The position numbers were made by a program, and so were the translations under genes. Of a stretch of DNA of 64,000 nucleotides, positions 1-8,202 are shown one piece after another; position 1 is the first letter of the stretch, and each line of letters starts with the position of its first letter. Source of the stretch: Mucilaginibacter phenanthrenivorans (GTDB lineage Bacteria > Bacteroidota > Bacteroidia > Sphingobacteriales > Sphingobacteriaceae); assembly GCF_024721155.1 (NCBI RefSeq), contig NZ_JAHVAP010000014.1:1-64000 (forward strand), read 5' to 3'. Below the pieces are notes generated by a model. It had not been told where the DNA came from. It saw nothing but the letters and a program-made list of their open reading frames with translations, and made no database searches.

Positions 1-24
1 ACAAAGAAAAAGAAGCAAAAAGAA

Positions 25-66
25 AGCTTCAACAATAATAATAACATATTAATTCTTGTTGAAGCT
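25..66. repeat. Inverted repeat upstream of the first gene
   Basis: An 11-base arm (AGCTTCAACAA, 25-35) is repeated as its reverse complement at 56-66 with a 20-base AT-rich loop. It lies in the spacer before the first hydrolase gene. It could be a terminator of a gene to the left of the window or an operator. No T-run follows the right arm, which makes a plain intrinsic terminator on the + strand less likely. Confidence 0.5.
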
Positions 67-103
67 AATCTAAAGGTAAGTTTGATCTTCAATTTTACTC
101 CCA

Positions 104-919
104 ATGCCTGTAGTTAAAGTCAACAATATATCGGTCTATTACAAAGTAACCGGCGAAGGCGATCCTATCCTGCTGGTACACGGCCATCCGTTTGATCATA
201 CGATGTGGGATCCGCAAACAGCTGCGCTCTCAAAGCTTTACCGGATAATTACTCCTGATGTAAGGGGATATGGCAAAAGCAGTTTACTTAAAACCGCTCC
301 AACCCAATTCGAAGATTACGCAACCGACTTGCTGGCATTGATGGATGTACTGTCCATAAAAAGTTTTCACCTTGGCGGCTTGTCGCAAGGCGGACAAATA
401 ATAATGGAAATTTTCAGGCAAGCCCCAACACGGGTCAAAAGCCTGATCTTTGCTGACACATTTGCCAGCCTCGACACCCCGGAAGGAAAGCAGGTTAGAT
501 ATGATACCGCCGCCCGTTTGGAAAAGGAAGGAATGGATGCCTACTCGGATGAAGTTATCTATAAAATGATAACCCCACAACATGTTTCCTCACAGCCGGA
601 TGTTTCAACCCATGTGTTAAAAATGATGAAGGCAGCATCGCCGAAAGGCGCCGCAACAGCATTAAGAGCCAGGGCTGAACGAATTGACTACTTGACGGAA
701 GTACTTCCCAAAATCAACATCCCGACGCTGGTAATAGTAGGCCGCGAGGATGAATATACGCCAGTTGCCAAGGCAGAAGAATTACAGCAAAATTTGCAAA
801 ACTGTAAGCTGGTAATAATTGAGGATGCCGGCCATATGCCGAACCTGGAACATCCCTACGAGTTTAATACCGCTGTGCTTGACTTTTTGGACGGAATAAG
901 TAATACGGGATCATTTTAA
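104..919 (+). CDS. Alpha/beta-hydrolase
   Basis: A 271-residue alpha/beta-hydrolase fold protein. Seen: an HGHPF oxyanion-region motif near residue 27, the nucleophile elbow GLSQGG (Ser near residue 94), an acid candidate in GREDEYTP and the catalytic His in GHMPNLEHP near the C terminus. Length and motif order fit the soluble 3-oxoadipate enol-lactonase / epoxide-hydrolase-like / haloperoxidase-like group; the substrate cannot be told from sequence. No signal peptide is seen, so it is probably cytoplasmic. It is transcribed alone, convergent with the hexuronate operon on the other strand. Confidence 0.85.
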   Translation: MPVVKVNNISVYYKVTGEGDPILLVHGHPFDHTMWDPQTAALSKLYRIITPDVRGYGKSSLLKTAPTQFEDYATDLLALMDVLSIKSFHLGGLSQGGQIIMEIFRQAPTRVKSLIFADTFASLDTPEGKQVRYDTAARLEKEGMDAYSDEVIYKMITPQHVSSQPDVSTHVLKMMKAASPKGAATALRARAERIDYLTEVLPKINIPTLVIVGREDEYTPVAKAEELQQNLQNCKLVIIEDAGHMPNLEHPYEFNTAVLDFLDGISNTGSF

Positions 920-961
920 CTTGAGAAGACTCACTAAGTTTTAAATTTTGTAAACCTCTTA

Positions 962-2254
962 CTATAATTTAACGGTTTTCATTTTAGGCGAAAGTATATG
1001 CATCAATATCCAAGCTAGAAGATAAGCACAACCACAAATGGAAAAAATTATGTTATAGCCAACTACAATATGCCCGGCGTCTTTGTTGGTTTGCAAAATA
1101 TAGCCTATAACATCCGGAAAGAAAAATCCTCCAACTGCACCGGCCATACTTCCAAGCCCAACCACGGAGCTAATCGCCTTCTTGGGGAACATATCTGATG
1201 CCGTTGTGAAAATACTGGCACTCCAAGCCTGGTGTGCGGCCGCAGCCAAGCCGATAAGAGCCACTGCTTGCCATATATTGGTTGCAAAACGGGCGGCAAT
1301 TATTGGCACAACGCAAAATGCAAAAATCAGCATTGCCGTTTTGCGGGCCCGGAATATTGGCCATCCAATTTTTATCAGCCACGATGAGAGGTAGCCACCG
1401 CCGATACTTCCAACGGTTGTGGCGGTGTAAACGATGACTAAAGGCAGGCTTGGTTTGGTTAGATCTAAATTAAATGTGCTTGAAAAATAAGAAGGAAGCC
1501 AGAATAAAAAGAAATACCATATTGGATCAGTCAAAAACTTACCAACAACAAATGTCCATGTTTGCCTTATTCCCAATAATTGAACCCATCTAACCTTTTT
1601 TTCTTCCCCGGTATTTATAACAACCTCTTCTGAATCACTATGAATAAATTCATATTCGGCAGCAGTTAGTTTTTTATGCTTTGACGGGATTTGATAAAAT
1701 ATCACCCAAAAAATCAACCATATAAAACCAATCGCACCAGTAATAAGAAATGCCATTTGCCAGCCATATACACCCAAAATCCATGGCACTATAATAGGAG
1801 CAACAACAGCACCTATGTTCGCTCCTGAATTAAAGATCCCTGTAGCAAAAGCACGCTCTCTTTTCGGGAACCATTCGGCAATCGCTTTAATGGCCGATGG
1901 AAAATTACCTGACTCCCCCAAACCCAAACCTGCTCTCACAATTCCAAAACCCAAAGTACTTTTAACAATCGCGTGCAACATCGCTGCCAGGCTCCACATA
2001 ATTATGGAAATGGTATAGCCTAGCTTTGTACCTATCTTGTCTATAAAATTGCCAAAAATCAATAAACCGATCGCATAAGCGGCTGTAAAAGCCTTTACTA
2101 TATTTTTGTAGTCAATTTCTGTCCAATGGAATTGAGCAGCCAGCGTCGGCTTTAACAGGCCGATAATTTGCCTGTCAAGGTAATTGATCGTTGTCGCAAA
2201 AAATAAAAGGGCCACTACTACCCACCTGTAGTTTCCCGGTTTAGTTTCATTCAT
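962..2254 (-). CDS. MFS transporter, hexuronate (ExuT/ACS family)
   Basis: A 430-residue polytopic membrane protein of the major facilitator superfamily, anion:cation symporter group. Seen: the N-terminal NYLDRQIIG helix typical of ExuT-like carriers, the cytoplasmic DKIGTKLGY loop between TM2 and TM3, the GLGESGNFPSAIKA motif, FPKRERAFATGI, and about 12 hydrophobic segments. ExuT-type proteins import glucuronate or galacturonate by proton symport. It is the last gene of a minus-strand operon after uxaC, kdgK and eda, which encode hexuronate catabolism, so the same substrate class is inferred. Galactonate or another sugar acid remains possible. Confidence 0.85.
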   Translation of the reverse strand: MNETKPGNYRWVVVALLFFATTINYLDRQIIGLLKPTLAAQFHWTEIDYKNIVKAFTAAYAIGLLIFGNFIDKIGTKLGYTISIIMWSLAAMLHAIVKSTLGFGIVRAGLGLGESGNFPSAIKAIAEWFPKRERAFATGIFNSGANIGAVVAPIIVPWILGVYGWQMAFLITGAIGFIWLIFWVIFYQIPSKHKKLTAAEYEFIHSDSEEVVINTGEEKKVRWVQLLGIRQTWTFVVGKFLTDPIWYFFLFWLPSYFSSTFNLDLTKPSLPLVIVYTATTVGSIGGGYLSSWLIKIGWPIFRARKTAMLIFAFCVVPIIAARFATNIWQAVALIGLAAAAHQAWSASIFTTASDMFPKKAISSVVGLGSMAGAVGGFFFPDVIGYILQTNKDAGHIVVGYNIIFSICGCAYLLAWILMHILSPKMKTVKL

Positions 2255-2273
2255 AATTTTGGTTTTAGGTTGG

Positions 2274-2933
2274 TCACATTGCGGCCTTTACCAGTTCAAT
2301 GGCCTTTACGGTATCGGTATACAATTGGGCGTATTGCCGTTTTTCTATAATTTCCTTGCTGATCAACTTACTGCCCATTCCCACCGCGCATACGCCTGCG
2401 TGAAACCATGAACTGATGTTTTTAGTGGCAAGCTCCACACCACCGGTTGGCATAAAAAGCTGACCTGGAAAGAGTTCCCTTACAGAGCTTATAAATGCCG
2501 GGCCAACTATATTCGCCGGGAAGATCTTGATCAACTCGGCTCCATGTTTTTGTGCAGAGTAGATCTCCGTTGGTGTCATACAGCCGGGGATCCAAAGCAG
2601 TTTGTGTTTATGGGCTACCTTCGCCACTTCAGGATTGATGATGGGTGCAACAATAAAATCAGCGCCCAAATCAATAAAAGCCTCCGCTTCTGATACATTT
2701 TTTACAGTCCCGATCCCTAGAAAAAGGTCTGGCATCTCTTTGGCAGCAGCCTTTTTTAGCACCTTAAAATTGTCCAGCGCCTCCTTCCCCCTATTGGTAT
2801 ATTCAATAACCCTTATCCCGGCTTTGTAAAGTGTGCGGGTTATCTCAAGGCTTACTTCGGCATCCGCATAAAAAAACAAGGGCAACATGCCTTGCGTTAA
2901 TATGCTATTCAATACGGCTTTCCTGATCTTCAT
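2274..2933 (-). CDS. eda: KDPG/KHG aldolase
   Basis: A 219-residue class I aldolase of the Eda family. It cleaves 2-keto-3-deoxy-6-phosphogluconate to pyruvate and glyceraldehyde 3-phosphate, the last step of the hexuronate route. Seen: an IEYTNRG segment in place of the common EVTLR, the GIGTV loop, FIVAPIINPEV with the usual SP replaced by AP, and the KIFPA motif with the Schiff-base Lys (near residue 137). Full length for the family. Its ATG overlaps the kdgK stop by four bases (ATGA), so it is translationally coupled to the kinase that supplies its substrate. Confidence 0.9.
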   Translation of the reverse strand: MKIRKAVLNSILTQGMLPLFFYADAEVSLEITRTLYKAGIRVIEYTNRGKEALDNFKVLKKAAAKEMPDLFLGIGTVKNVSEAEAFIDLGADFIVAPIINPEVAKVAHKHKLLWIPGCMTPTEIYSAQKHGAELIKIFPANIVGPAFISSVRELFPGQLFMPTGGVELATKNISSWFHAGVCAVGMGSKLISKEIIEKRQYAQLYTDTVKAIELVKAAM

Positions 2934-3961
2934 TTTATAAGTTTTTTAATTTCATCTACAGTTTTATCCGTAGCATCACTATTTACAAATAACTGTGCAA
3001 ATGCTGCTGCAGTAGCAAATTCAAGTATTTCAACAGGGTCAAGGCTATTATAAAACCCGTAAATTATACCTGCCATAAAACAATCTCCACTACCCACCTT
3101 ATCTGCTATCTCATTTGTTTGGTATTCTTTTGAACTATAAAACTCACCACTGGTGTATAGGGTGGTGTAATAATTAATATCCGCCGATGAATCAAACCTG
3201 AATGTATTCGCCACGGCCTTACATTTCGGATATTGTGACATGATATCTTCCGACGACTTCAATGCCTCCTTTAAGTAGATGCTCTTCTGTCCCGATTCAT
3301 GAATATCCGGAACCACATCAACGCCAAGCATCATTTCAGCCGCCCAAACATTGCCCATTACCAGGTCGCAATATTTTACTAATCCCGGCATTATTTCCAA
3401 AGGTATTTTGCCATATTTCCAAAGCTTGGAGCGATAGTTCAAATCGACAGAAATAACGATCCCTTTTTTACTGGCCGCCTCCAAAACCTCCATGCAAACG
3501 TCAGCCACATGCTGATTAATGGCAGGGCAGATGGCGCTGAAATGAAACCAGCTCACATCCTGTAAAAGCTCATCCCAATCAACCATTCCGGGTTTAAGAT
3601 TGGAAAATGCTGAACCTGCCCGGTCATAGATCAGGGCGTTATGCTTCAAATCCTGCCCTTTTGTTAAAAAGTAAAGCCCCAATCTTCCATCACCATAAAA
3701 GACAGGCGATGTATCGATGTTTTTATTTTGAAGATGAGTTATAATCTGTGCCGATAGGCCATTATCCGGCAATGCGGTAAAATATTTAGATGGCACATCC
3801 CAAAGCGCCAGTGCTGTTGCCACATTCAGTTCGGCGCCGCCAACATAAAATGGTAATTGATTATTATTGAGCCATTCACCACCTGCGTCAGGGGTTATTC
3901 TTAGCAACAACTCACCAAATGACAATACCTTTCCGGGTTGTATGTTTAAAATTCCGCTCAT
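2930..3961 (-). CDS. kdgK: 2-keto-3-deoxygluconate kinase (PfkB family)
   Basis: A 343-residue ribokinase/PfkB sugar kinase. Seen: the N-terminal GELLLRITP and the GGAELNVATALA sugar-binding segment, and the C-terminal VGSGDCFMAGIIYGF signature with the catalytic Asp of GSGDCF. The family phosphorylates 2-keto-3-deoxygluconate with ATP. Its position between uxaC and eda, with ATGA overlaps on both sides, makes KDG the most likely substrate. Family membership alone would also fit other PfkB sugar kinases. Confidence 0.88.
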   Translation of the reverse strand: MSGILNIQPGKVLSFGELLLRITPDAGGEWLNNNQLPFYVGGAELNVATALALWDVPSKYFTALPDNGLSAQIITHLQNKNIDTSPVFYGDGRLGLYFLTKGQDLKHNALIYDRAGSAFSNLKPGMVDWDELLQDVSWFHFSAICPAINQHVADVCMEVLEAASKKGIVISVDLNYRSKLWKYGKIPLEIMPGLVKYCDLVMGNVWAAEMMLGVDVVPDIHESGQKSIYLKEALKSSEDIMSQYPKCKAVANTFRFDSSADINYYTTLYTSGEFYSSKEYQTNEIADKVGSGDCFMAGIIYGFYNSLDPVEILEFATAAAFAQLFVNSDATDKTVDEIKKLIK

Positions 3962-5370
3962 TTTACCTTGTCAAAATCAAAATAGCTTTTAGCATTATAA
4001 TAGCAAATATCCTGGATCACCTTACCTGTCCATTCTATATCATTTGGCAGTTCGCCGTTCTCCATATCGTTTCCAAACAGGTTACATAGGATGCGCCTGA
4101 AATATTCATGCCGCGGGAAGGACATAAAGCTGCGCGAGTCGGTAAGCATACCAACCATCCGGCTCAAAAGACCCAGGTTTGAGAGTGCATTCAGTTGCCT
4201 GATCATTCCGTCCTTTTGATCCAAAAACCACCAGGCCGAGCCAAACTGCATTTTACCGGCTATTTTGCCATCGTTAAAATTTCCGGCCATTGCCACCATC
4301 AATTCATTATCTGCGGGGTTGAGGTTATATAAAATGGTTTTGGTGAGTTTATTCCCGGCTTCCAGCTTATTAAGGAATTTCGACAGTGCCCGCCCCTGTG
4401 AAAAGTCGCCGATTGAATCATAGCCGGTATCGGGGCCCGCTTCACTTAGCGCACGTGTGTTGTTATTCCGCAATGCGCCCAAATGATATTGCTGCACCCA
4501 TCCTTTTTCATGGTCCCAAACTGCAAAATGATATAACATGGCTGATTTAAATTGCGCAGACTCCTGTTGTGTTAAGGCCTGTTCATTCCGTATTTTAGTA
4601 AATATCAACCTGATCTCCAAATCGGTATAGCTTTCGGCATATAAATGCTCCAGTCCGTGATCCGACAGAGAACACCTATTTTCGGCAAAAAAATCGTGTC
4701 TCTTTTTCAGAGCAGCAAGGTAAGTGTTGAAATCACTAATGGAACCTTCCGTTACGATTTCGAGTTTACTGATATAGGCATTCAGTGCCTTTACATCATT
4801 TGCCTCCATTGCCTTATCCGGCCTGAATGCCGGCAAAACCTTAACACTATAGCTATCTTTCTTTATTTTTTTATGGTGAAACAGGTTATCCAGGGGATCA
4901 TCAGTAGTGCAAACCACTTCAACATTCCTGTTTTTGATAAGATTTCTTACACTATACTCCGGCGACTGTAGCTTCTCGTTGCATTCGTCATAAATTTTCT
5001 TTGCCGTTGCAGGAGACAATAGTTCGTGGATATCAAAATAACGCTGCAGTTCGAGGTGCGTCCAATGATACAAGGGATTACGCAATGTATACGGGACGGT
5101 TGCGGCCCATTGTTCAAATTTTTCCCAGTCGCTTTTGTCGCCGGTAATATAAGCTTCGTCTACACCATTAGCCCGCATGGCCCGCCACTTATAATGATCG
5201 CCGTTGAGCCAGATTTGGGTGACATTCTTAAAATTAAGATCATCTGCTATTTGGTCGGGCGGCAGGTGGCAATGGTAATCTATGATAGGCAAATTAGCCG
5301 CATAATGATGATACAGGCGCTGCGCAGTTTTTGTTTCCAGTAAAAAATCTTCGTTTAAAAAACTCTTCAT
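3958..5370 (-). CDS. uxaC: Glucuronate isomerase (uronate isomerase)
   Basis: A 470-residue member of the amidohydrolase-superfamily uronate isomerases, which convert D-glucuronate to D-fructuronate (and galacturonate to tagaturonate). Seen: the IIDYHCHLPP metal-binding motif near residue 30, VVCTTDDPLDN, LPAFRPDKA, and the C-terminal GMLTDSRSFMSFPRHEYFRRILC block characteristic of UxaC. Full length. First gene of the operon; the ATG at 5370 is followed upstream by a 200-base spacer shared with a divergent reductase gene. No uxuA/uxuB or uxaA/uxaB lies in the window, so the middle steps are encoded elsewhere. Confidence 0.95.
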   Translation of the reverse strand: MKSFLNEDFLLETKTAQRLYHHYAANLPIIDYHCHLPPDQIADDLNFKNVTQIWLNGDHYKWRAMRANGVDEAYITGDKSDWEKFEQWAATVPYTLRNPLYHWTHLELQRYFDIHELLSPATAKKIYDECNEKLQSPEYSVRNLIKNRNVEVVCTTDDPLDNLFHHKKIKKDSYSVKVLPAFRPDKAMEANDVKALNAYISKLEIVTEGSISDFNTYLAALKKRHDFFAENRCSLSDHGLEHLYAESYTDLEIRLIFTKIRNEQALTQQESAQFKSAMLYHFAVWDHEKGWVQQYHLGALRNNNTRALSEAGPDTGYDSIGDFSQGRALSKFLNKLEAGNKLTKTILYNLNPADNELMVAMAGNFNDGKIAGKMQFGSAWWFLDQKDGMIRQLNALSNLGLLSRMVGMLTDSRSFMSFPRHEYFRRILCNLFGNDMENGELPNDIEWTGKVIQDICYYNAKSYFDFDKVK

Positions 5371-5381
5371 TTTAAATTACA

Positions 5382-5400
5382 CCTGCCATTGGCGGGCAGG
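5382..5400. repeat. Short hairpin in the uxaC upstream spacer
   Basis: CCTGCC (5382-5387) and GGCAGG (5395-5400) form a short GC-rich stem just 12 bases upstream of the uxaC start. In the uxaC mRNA this would be a 5' leader hairpin. It may be regulatory or a small dispersed repeat; there is no further support. The rest of the 5371-5570 spacer is AT-rich and must hold two divergent promoters, which I could not place with confidence. Confidence 0.35.
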
Positions 5401-5570
5401 ATAGGTTTGATGTGCTTTTTGTTTTGCACAGGCAATATACTTTTTATCCCATACAATTCGTCAAAGTAAAGCCTAATTTACAATTTGAATGTCTGTTTTT
5501 TTATTTCTGCCTCATTTTTAACACCTTATTTAACAACAATTGTTAACTAGGCAGCAAACAGCCAAACACC

Positions 5571-6236
5571 ATGGAAAAGCACATTGTTAAAGTTTTAAAC
5601 ACTGAATTAGTAACGCATAACGTAAAGCGGTTTACCCTGCAAAAACCTACCGGGTATTCGTTTACATCGGGCCAGGCAACGAATGTTTCCATCAATAAGC
5701 AAGGCCTTGAAAATGAGCTTCGTCCGTTTACTTTCACCTGCCTCAACAGTGACGACCATTTAGAATTCACTATAAAAATATATACGGATCATAACGGCAT
5801 CACCGCGAAATTACTCGATGTTAATAAAGGTGATGAACTGATAGTCCACGAAGTTTTTGGGGCAATAACTTATAAAGGGCCTGGTTTGTTTATAGCCGGC
5901 GGCGCAGGACTAACACCTTTTATTTCTATTTTACGCCAGCTTAAAAAAGATGGTAAACTGGCGGGTAATAAACTACTATTCGCGAACAAAACCGAAGACG
6001 ATATCATCATTAATGATGAATTGAACCAGATGCTTGGCGATCTGCATATTGATATTATTTCTGAACCTAAATCGGGCAAGCCGGGAAAACATATTGATAA
6101 AGAATTGCTTAAACATCATTTGATGGATAATAAGCAACATTATTATATCTGCGGACAGGATCCATTTGTTGCACAGGTAAAGGATGATTTGATTGAATTG
6201 GGAGTGCAAAAGGAATATATTGTTATTGAGGAATGA
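5571..6236 (+). CDS. FAD/NAD(P)-binding flavodoxin reductase-like protein
   Basis: A 221-residue ferredoxin-NADP+ reductase-fold protein. Seen: an N-terminal FAD beta-barrel with the RPFTFT motif near residue 49 (equivalent of RxYS/T), the nucleotide-binding GGAGLTPFISILRQL near residue 108, and the C-terminal YYICGQDPFVAQV segment. There is no 2Fe-2S domain, so it must pass electrons to a separate partner that is not visible here. It is a single-gene unit transcribed away from the hexuronate operon and convergent with nagB. The ATG at 5571 gives the only complete FAD domain. Confidence 0.85.
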   Translation: MEKHIVKVLNTELVTHNVKRFTLQKPTGYSFTSGQATNVSINKQGLENELRPFTFTCLNSDDHLEFTIKIYTDHNGITAKLLDVNKGDELIVHEVFGAITYKGPGLFIAGGAGLTPFISILRQLKKDGKLAGNKLLFANKTEDDIIINDELNQMLGDLHIDIISEPKSGKPGKHIDKELLKHHLMDNKQHYYICGQDPFVAQVKDDLIELGVQKEYIVIEE

Positions 6237-6251
6237 TCCTTCTCAATTATC

Positions 6252-7031
6252 TCACAATTTTCCGGCACTGTCCTCATCCAAATACAATAACGCATTCTCA
6301 TGATTCCGCAAAATAGTAGCCGGGCATTCCTCATTGATAGCAGCATTTAACGTATCATAAACCGCTTGTGCTTTTTTCTCTCCGGGCACCATACAATAAA
6401 TATATTTGGCAGCCATAAGTGCCGGTATAGTTAACGTAATGGCATGTGTCGGCACAGCACTCAACACATCAAAACATTTGTCATTAACCTGCTGCTGCCG
6501 GCATGCTGTATCAAGGTTAACTATCTTTACCCGCAAAGGGTCATTAAAATCGGCAACGTGGGGATCATTGAAAGCTATATGACCGTTTTCTCCGATGCCC
6601 ATACAGACTATATCAACTGGGTATTGCTTTAACAGACCGGCATACCGCTCACATTCCATTTCCAAATCCGGGGCATTACCGTTAATATAGTTTACGTTGT
6701 GAAAAGGCAGCTTAATGAATATTTTCTGCTTAAGGAACGATGCAAAAGTTCGGGAGTCGCCTTCGGGCAGGCCAATGTATTCATCCATGTGAAAAGCGTT
6801 TACCCTTTCCCAATCGATCAATTCATTCTTAACCAGTGCGGCCAGGAATTCGTTTTGTGAAGGCGCCGCTGCGAAGATGATATTTACGTAGTGTTGTTTG
6901 CTAAGTAAGTCCGCTATTTTTTGTAAGACGATTTCAGCAGCGGCTTCACCCATTTCCATCCTGGTTTGATATTTAAGAACCTGCAAATTTGAGACACGAA
7001 GTATCGTGTCTCTACGGCAATTATCGTTCAT
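6252..7031 (-). CDS. nagB: Glucosamine-6-phosphate deaminase
   Basis: A 259-residue NagB/RpiA-fold protein converting glucosamine 6-phosphate to fructose 6-phosphate and ammonia. Seen: AAAPSQNEF (phosphate loop region), FHMDEYIGLPEGDSRTFASF with the catalytic Asp, and GIGENGHIAFNDPH with the catalytic His. It overlaps the nagA stop by 11 bases. Odd: codons for about residues 7-14 come from a 9-bp-stem hairpin repeat (6991-7012), so the extreme N terminus is not ancestral; translation could also begin downstream, for example at Met25 or Met27. The enzymatic core begins after this point. Confidence 0.92.
   Translation of the reverse strand: MNDNCRRDTILRVSNLQVLKYQTRMEMGEAAAEIVLQKIADLLSKQHYVNIIFAAAPSQNEFLAALVKNELIDWERVNAFHMDEYIGLPEGDSRTFASFLKQKIFIKLPFHNVNYINGNAPDLEMECERYAGLLKQYPVDIVCMGIGENGHIAFNDPHVADFNDPLRVKIVNLDTACRQQQVNDKCFDVLSAVPTHAITLTIPALMAAKYIYCMVPGEKKAQAVYDTLNAAINEECPATILRNHENALLYLDEDSAGKL
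6991..7012. repeat. GAGAC hairpin repeat, copy 1 (inside nagB 5' end)
   Basis: GAGACACGA (6991-6999), loop AGTA, TCGTGTCTC (7004-7012): a perfect 9-bp stem with a 4-base loop, followed by TAC. A second element with the same layout (GTAGAGAC boundary, 9-bp stem, 4-base loop) is at 43385-43406. Here it falls inside the nagB reading frame, downstream of the nagA stop. Confidence 0.7.
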
Positions 7032-8202
7032 ACACCACCTTTCCCTTTATAATTGTCTTTTCAATATTAATATCGGCGTCAAAAATCACAATATCGGCAT
7101 CCATACCTCTTGCAATTGATCCTTTTTTGTCTTCAATTTTCATAATCGTAGCAGGGGAAAGAGCTGCCATCTCAACGGCATCTAATAGCGGAACATCTGC
7201 CAGTTTTATCATGTTCCGCACCAGTTGGTCGGCAGTTGCTATGCTCCCGGCAAAGGCAGACCTGTCGGGTAATTTGGCTACACCATCTTCAACAATTACC
7301 TTTAACCCGCTTTTTAAGCTGCCCAAAATGCTTTCTACAGGCGGCATGCCGGCAGCGCGCATAGCATCGGTTATCAGCGCGGTTTTCTTAGCACCCTTTA
7401 TTTTGTAGACTAATTTTAACAAAGGCGGTGGCAGGTGGATGCCATCAGCTATGATCTCTACATCCATGCCGTCAATCAAAAATGCGGCTTCAACAACCCC
7501 GGCGTACCTGTAGGCATTGCGACGGGTTACGCCCAACATTCCTGAGTACAAATGAGTAGCCAGCGTATACCCGTTTTCAAACGCTTCCAACGCCTCTTCG
7601 TAAATGGCATCGGTATGGGCAATGGCGGCTAAAATACCCTTCGAGGTAATGTATTTGCCAAATTCAATAGCTCCTTTCAATTCGGGTGCTGCGCTCCAGC
7701 GTTTTATTATTGTTGAACCGGCTATTATCTCTTTATATTCTTCAGGATCAGGATCACGGATGTATTTGGGATCCTGCGCACCGCATTGGTTAACGGCAAA
7801 ATAAGGCCCTTCTAAATGCATCCCAATAAATCGCGCGCCTTTTGTGTTTAGTTTTTCTGCTATTTCATAAATGCGTAACGTTTCCAGTAAGTCTTCCTTG
7901 CTACTGGTAAGCGTAGTGGGTGACATGGCTGTTGTCCCATATTTGGCGTGAAGGTCGGCTATCCCTAAAAAGGCATCGACTGTATTATCCATAAAATCGT
8001 GCCCGCCGCCGCCGTGGATGTGAATATCAATAAAACCGGGAGAAATATATTTTCCACCCGCGTCTATTAAAACCGCCTCCGGTACGTCAATATCATGCTC
8101 ACTTACACCTGTAATAATCCCATCGCTTATCAAAACAGTTCCACCCTTGATGATTTTTCCGGGTGTAATAATATCGCCGTTACAGATCTTAATTTGCGCC
8201 AT
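7021..8202 (-). CDS. nagA: N-acetylglucosamine-6-phosphate deacetylase
   Basis: A 393-residue amidohydrolase-superfamily enzyme that removes acetate from GlcNAc-6-phosphate. Seen: the beta-sandwich N terminus, the metal motif FIDIHIHGGGGHDFMD near residue 58, the metal-ligand Glu in MHLEGPYF, IAHTDA and ATHLYSGM with metal-binding His residues, and the catalytic Asp in LITDAM. Full length. It shares one base with the GH20 gene (ends at the same coordinate) and overlaps nagB, so the three form one operon for using chitin- or peptidoglycan-derived amino sugar. Confidence 0.95.
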   Translation of the reverse strand: MAQIKICNGDIITPGKIIKGGTVLISDGIITGVSEHDIDVPEAVLIDAGGKYISPGFIDIHIHGGGGHDFMDNTVDAFLGIADLHAKYGTTAMSPTTLTSSKEDLLETLRIYEIAEKLNTKGARFIGMHLEGPYFAVNQCGAQDPKYIRDPDPEEYKEIIAGSTIIKRWSAAPELKGAIEFGKYITSKGILAAIAHTDAIYEEALEAFENGYTLATHLYSGMLGVTRRNAYRYAGVVEAAFLIDGMDVEIIADGIHLPPPLLKLVYKIKGAKKTALITDAMRAAGMPPVESILGSLKSGLKVIVEDGVAKLPDRSAFAGSIATADQLVRNMIKLADVPLLDAVEMAALSPATIMKIEDKKGSIARGMDADIVIFDADINIEKTIIKGKVVYER

